Below, one piece after another: positions 61,701 through 64,000 of a stretch of 64,000 nt of DNA. The position numbers and the translations under genes were made by a program. The stretch lies in assembly GCF_000002995.4 (NCBI RefSeq), contig NW_025062476.1:434001-498000 (forward strand), in the 5' to 3' direction. The first letter of the stretch is position 1. Each line of letters starts with the position of its first letter. A model generated the notes under the pieces. The model made no database searches and was not told where the DNA came from. It saw nothing but the letters and a program-made list of their open reading frames with translations. Source of the stretch: Brugia malayi (lineage: Eukaryota > Nematoda > Chromadorea > Rhabditida > Onchocercidae).

Positions 61701-63766
61701 ATTTTTACATCCTTCATCAGTCCTTATTTCGCTTTTGCTTAAAAATAATGGATTTAATTTTTAATAACAATTTATTACAATTTTATAATTTGATCTTCAG
61801 TTAGTAGGAAATAATTAGTCGGTCTCCTGCTTGACATACATTATATCACTTCATTACAGAATGATATATATATTGAACAGAATGATATAATGATATAGAG
61901 TGATATAGATATATGTTGAATAGTATGAAACACTGCAGTGTTATGAATTTTCTTCGTTTTTGAAATATTGTGATGTCATTTTTCATTTCGTCCTATTGCT
62001 GCTTAAATCCTGGATGCAAAGTAATTCATATTAAGTATACTTTTTGTAGGTATTGGCCTATCTTTCATCAATGGATTACACGAAGAACTGATTTATGCAC
62101 GATTTCAAGGAATAGTACTACATGTGAATCGTCAAGGTCCGACATATCAGATTACCGGTAGCGTTGAAGTGATTCAGGTCTGATTTGTTTTGAACCAAAT
62201 ACAAATTGGTACTAACTAGTAATTAAAACTGGCTGGCTTATTGTCTCGAATATTACGTTTTTTAAAAGTTTTTTGGAGCTTTTATAATTCATATTTTTAA
62301 TATTACTTTAATATTTTTAATATTACTTTGATATTTTAATATTAACATTTTCAGGCTGATAATCAACTGCTGACGACAGATCGATGGCAGGTTTTGTTCT
62401 GTCAACAAGATATGACAAGTACTGATCCAAGTCTCCAAGAATCACATGTTTCGGTTCCTGCTTTGAAATTAGAAATGAATTGGACACCACTGGAACACTA
62501 TGATGCATTTGACGTGCGTTATTTGCAAATTAAATTGCATTTTTTGCCTTTATTACATATATACGGAATTTTAAACCAAATATTTTTTTTTTACAGTGAG
62601 AATGATTGTGGGCGAATTGTAATCTAAATTCGTTTTATTCTAGCATTTTTTATTTTTAGTGTTTTCGGTTGAAAATGTGTGATTTGTCCGTACAACTCGA
62701 TGAAACACTATTATGGAAAATTGTTCAGTTTGTGCAAAGTATGTTAATTTACATATGAATTGCAATTTCCATTCTTATGAATTATATATATGTGTATTTG
62801 ATCCTTGAAAAAAGAATTTGATAAATCCCAATTATTTTTATTCAAAGCAAATATTTGTTATGCTGTCAATTTTATCTTTTTTTTTTTTTTTTTTTAATTA
62901 AGATATTTTATTTTTTAGAAACGGAAGCAGCTGAAAGTATGAAGCCTAATGCATTATTGCAGCCACCCAACACGGAACTTGATAAATTAGATCGGGTACA
63001 AGCGCGTAGATGTTATTTTGGAACATTTGATTTGGAAATTGGTGCTGTGGCGCTTTCAGGTTGCTTTTTTAGACAATATGAAGTCTCTAAATTTAAGTTT
63101 GCTGGTAATAATTTTATTATTTAGTTGTAACAGTTGGCATAAGTGGCCTTCCACCTGATTTGCGAAAACTAAAGCGGCAATTCAATGTGAAATTGGTCAG
63201 TTTTGAGAATGCAATGATTTCTCTTCCTCCATTTCGACAGTTTCGATATTTTGAAACGTTTTCGTTTCTGATTGAAACACTCAACAAATTTTATCTTGGT
63301 TAGTTCAAAAAACTTTTTTAGCAAATTTTTTCTTGCTTAAATATCTATTGGTTTTAATTGAATTATTTACTCATATTTCTTGCTTGATCTTTTTCAACAT
63401 TTATTTATTACTGCTCTATAAATATAATGTAGTAATTATTTCCCAATGTCATAGACAGCTTTAGTAGCAATAGTTAACATTATTTAACGCTATTGTTCAC
63501 ATTATTCACCTTACTATTTTTTTTTTTTCCATTACTTTTGGAAAAGAATGGGATGATGGTTTCAAATTTGTAAGAATTCAAAGTTTGATTTTTCAGAAGA
63601 GTTAAAAAATCAGACCTTCAATATCGTAGTGACAATGGATGCTTTCGGTAATCCGTTGGGTCTTGCTTCTGATTTAAAGGAAAGTTTTGAAGGACTATTG
63701 TTCGAAGGCAATTTGGGTGGTTTTGTTAGCGGCTTAGGATATTGTTTCACTAACAGTCTATCAAAG
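41370..63766 (+). CDS. VPS13D: VPS13D-type bridge lipid-transfer protein (3' end beyond window)
   Basis: Sixty-four phase-consistent exons give 3,069 codons before the window ends. VPS13 proteins are rod-like lipid channels at organelle contacts; VPS13D serves ER-mitochondria and peroxisome contacts and mitochondrial clearance. The N-terminus [20 protein letters not shown] and the following [13 protein letters not shown] match VPS13D more closely than VPS13A-C. Order: chorein N-domain (1-122), WW-containing segment (about 334-390), long channel region, VAB/SHR-BD repeats (about 1890-2510), ricin-B-like module (about 2562-2654) and VPS13_C region (from about 2800). The C-terminal ATG2_C/PH-like part lies outside. 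Translation starts at the ATG at 41370, aligned with the family start; an in-frame ATG at 41343 precedes the acceptor at 41351-41354. Human VPS13D is longer (about 4,388), so the middle is shorter here. Exon lists are in the segment entries. Confidence 0.95.
47187..50904 (+). other. VPS13D: VPS13D exons 15-25: channel region
   Basis: Exons 47187-47364, 47470-47623, 47776-47917, 48191-48259, 48496-48633, 48758-48880, 48990-49077, 49246-49424, 49708-49888, 50261-50379, 50687-50904. Exon 20 could instead begin at 48788 after a weaker AAG; both keep the frame. Exons 21-22 are Ser-rich and probably an unstructured loop off the channel. Confidence 0.82.
51150..56183 (+). other. VPS13D: VPS13D exons 26-40: channel region
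   Basis: Exons 51150-51339, 51480-51672, 51903-52016, 52252-52383, 52665-52831, 53095-53160, 53259-53418, 53710-53782, 54159-54313, 54426-54664, 54790-54960, 55089-55233, 55338-55451, 55703-55870, 56075-56183. Exon 30 ends at an apparent GC donor (CAT|GCAAGT at 52832). Exon 28 begins with an acidic DDDDHD run. No UBA-like helix bundle is evident here. Confidence 0.82.
56414..59939 (+). other. VPS13D: VPS13D exons 41-53: VAB/SHR-BD adaptor-binding region
   Basis: Exons 56414-56615, 56702-56830, 56930-57083, 57178-57290, 57358-57437, 57543-57717, 57860-57951, 58116-58248, 58467-58621, 58709-58840, 58928-59066, 59259-59416, 59784-59939. Signatures [32 protein letters not shown] and [16 protein letters not shown] are classical VPS13 adaptor-binding repeats, which dock organelle receptors. 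Confidence 0.9.
60113..62513 (+). other. VPS13D: VPS13D exons 54-60: ricin-like module and start of VPS13_C
   Basis: Exons 60113-60316, 60573-60849, 61062-61256, 61320-61344, 61514-61687, 62050-62177, 62355-62513. Exon 55 encodes a beta-trefoil-like module with [14 protein letters not shown] and QKWQF; such a ricin-B element at this position is characteristic of VPS13D. Exon 57 is an inferred 25-nt microexon needed to keep phase between exons 56 and 58. Exon 59 carries [19 protein letters not shown], the VPS13_C start. Confidence 0.85.
62291..62343 (+). repeat. VPS13D: 20-bp tandem repeat in a VPS13D intron
   Basis: The unit ATATTTTTAATATTACTTTR occurs at 62291-62310 and 62311-62330, then a partial copy follows. 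It lies just before the acceptor of exon 60. Confidence 0.85.
62660..63766 (+). other. VPS13D: VPS13D exons 61-64: VPS13_C region
   Basis: Exons 62660-62738, 62919-63059, 63125-63298, 63597-63766. The last exon contains [20 protein letters not shown] and [12 protein letters not shown], the conserved amphipathic C-terminal segment of VPS13 proteins. It ends with a GTAGTG donor at 63767 and no stop. The remaining 234 bases look like intron, so the gene continues to the right. Confidence 0.9.
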
Positions 63767-64000
63767 GTAGTGAATATGCACTATCTCGTCTTAATTGATA
63801 TTCATTGGATTGATATTTTATAAAGTTTGATGAAAGAAATTTCGTCGATAAAAATATTTATAATTGCAATAAAAAATGAATAACTGAACGAAGCATGTTG
63901 ATTGTGATGAAATAAAATTTGCAATATTTCTATGGGTAAATGAAGACTTTTTGGTGACCTGCATCATTAAAAGTTTCAGTAACAATTATAATAGTAGTAG

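Noticed and set aside
1..64000. Transposons, viral insertions, CRISPR, rRNA, SL RNA genes
   Set aside because: I looked for transposase or reverse-transcriptase motifs, long terminal repeats and a spliced-leader sequence and found none. Only short simple repeats and small inverted repeats are present.

Overview
This window is nuclear DNA from a nematode. It is AT-rich. The genes have many small exons separated by introns with GT..TTTCAG-type ends, and several start codons lie 1-15 bases behind a pyrimidine-rich CAG, as expected for spliced-leader trans-splicing. Gene content and base composition fit a filarial (clade III) worm; that placement is inference. I recognise no transposon, virus, CRISPR array, rRNA or tRNA. 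Exon models were built by hand from reading frame, splice consensus and intron phase.

Layout, left to right. 307-1630 (-): a small, probably mitochondrial or single-pass membrane protein, 3' end uncertain. 5756-7636 (+): an MSP-domain protein with a C-terminal membrane anchor. 8525-9020 (-): a 151-residue secreted helical protein. 10713-11376 (+): a four-exon gene for a 61-residue protein of unknown function. 13415-22417 (+): a 26-exon orthologue of GLG1/ESL-1, the Golgi cysteine-rich membrane glycoprotein. 25429-28463 (-): an unrecognised nuclear-type protein in which each of the first four exons carries one Arg/Ser/Pro motif, followed by a coiled coil. 30237-34328 (-): nucleostemin (nst-1), a circularly permuted nucleolar GTPase. 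37222-40188 (+): an NPC2/ML-domain sterol-binding protein. 41370-63766 and beyond (+): a giant 64-exon VPS13D-type lipid-transfer protein whose last exons lie outside the window.

These look like independent genes rather than a pathway cluster, although NPC2, VPS13D and the MSP protein all touch lipid handling or membrane contacts. The least understood items are the exon-repeat Arg-motif protein, the 61-residue protein, the secreted protein and the tail-anchored MSP protein. VPS13D and NPC2 each contain an apparent GC-AG intron, and VPS13D has an inferred 25-nt microexon.
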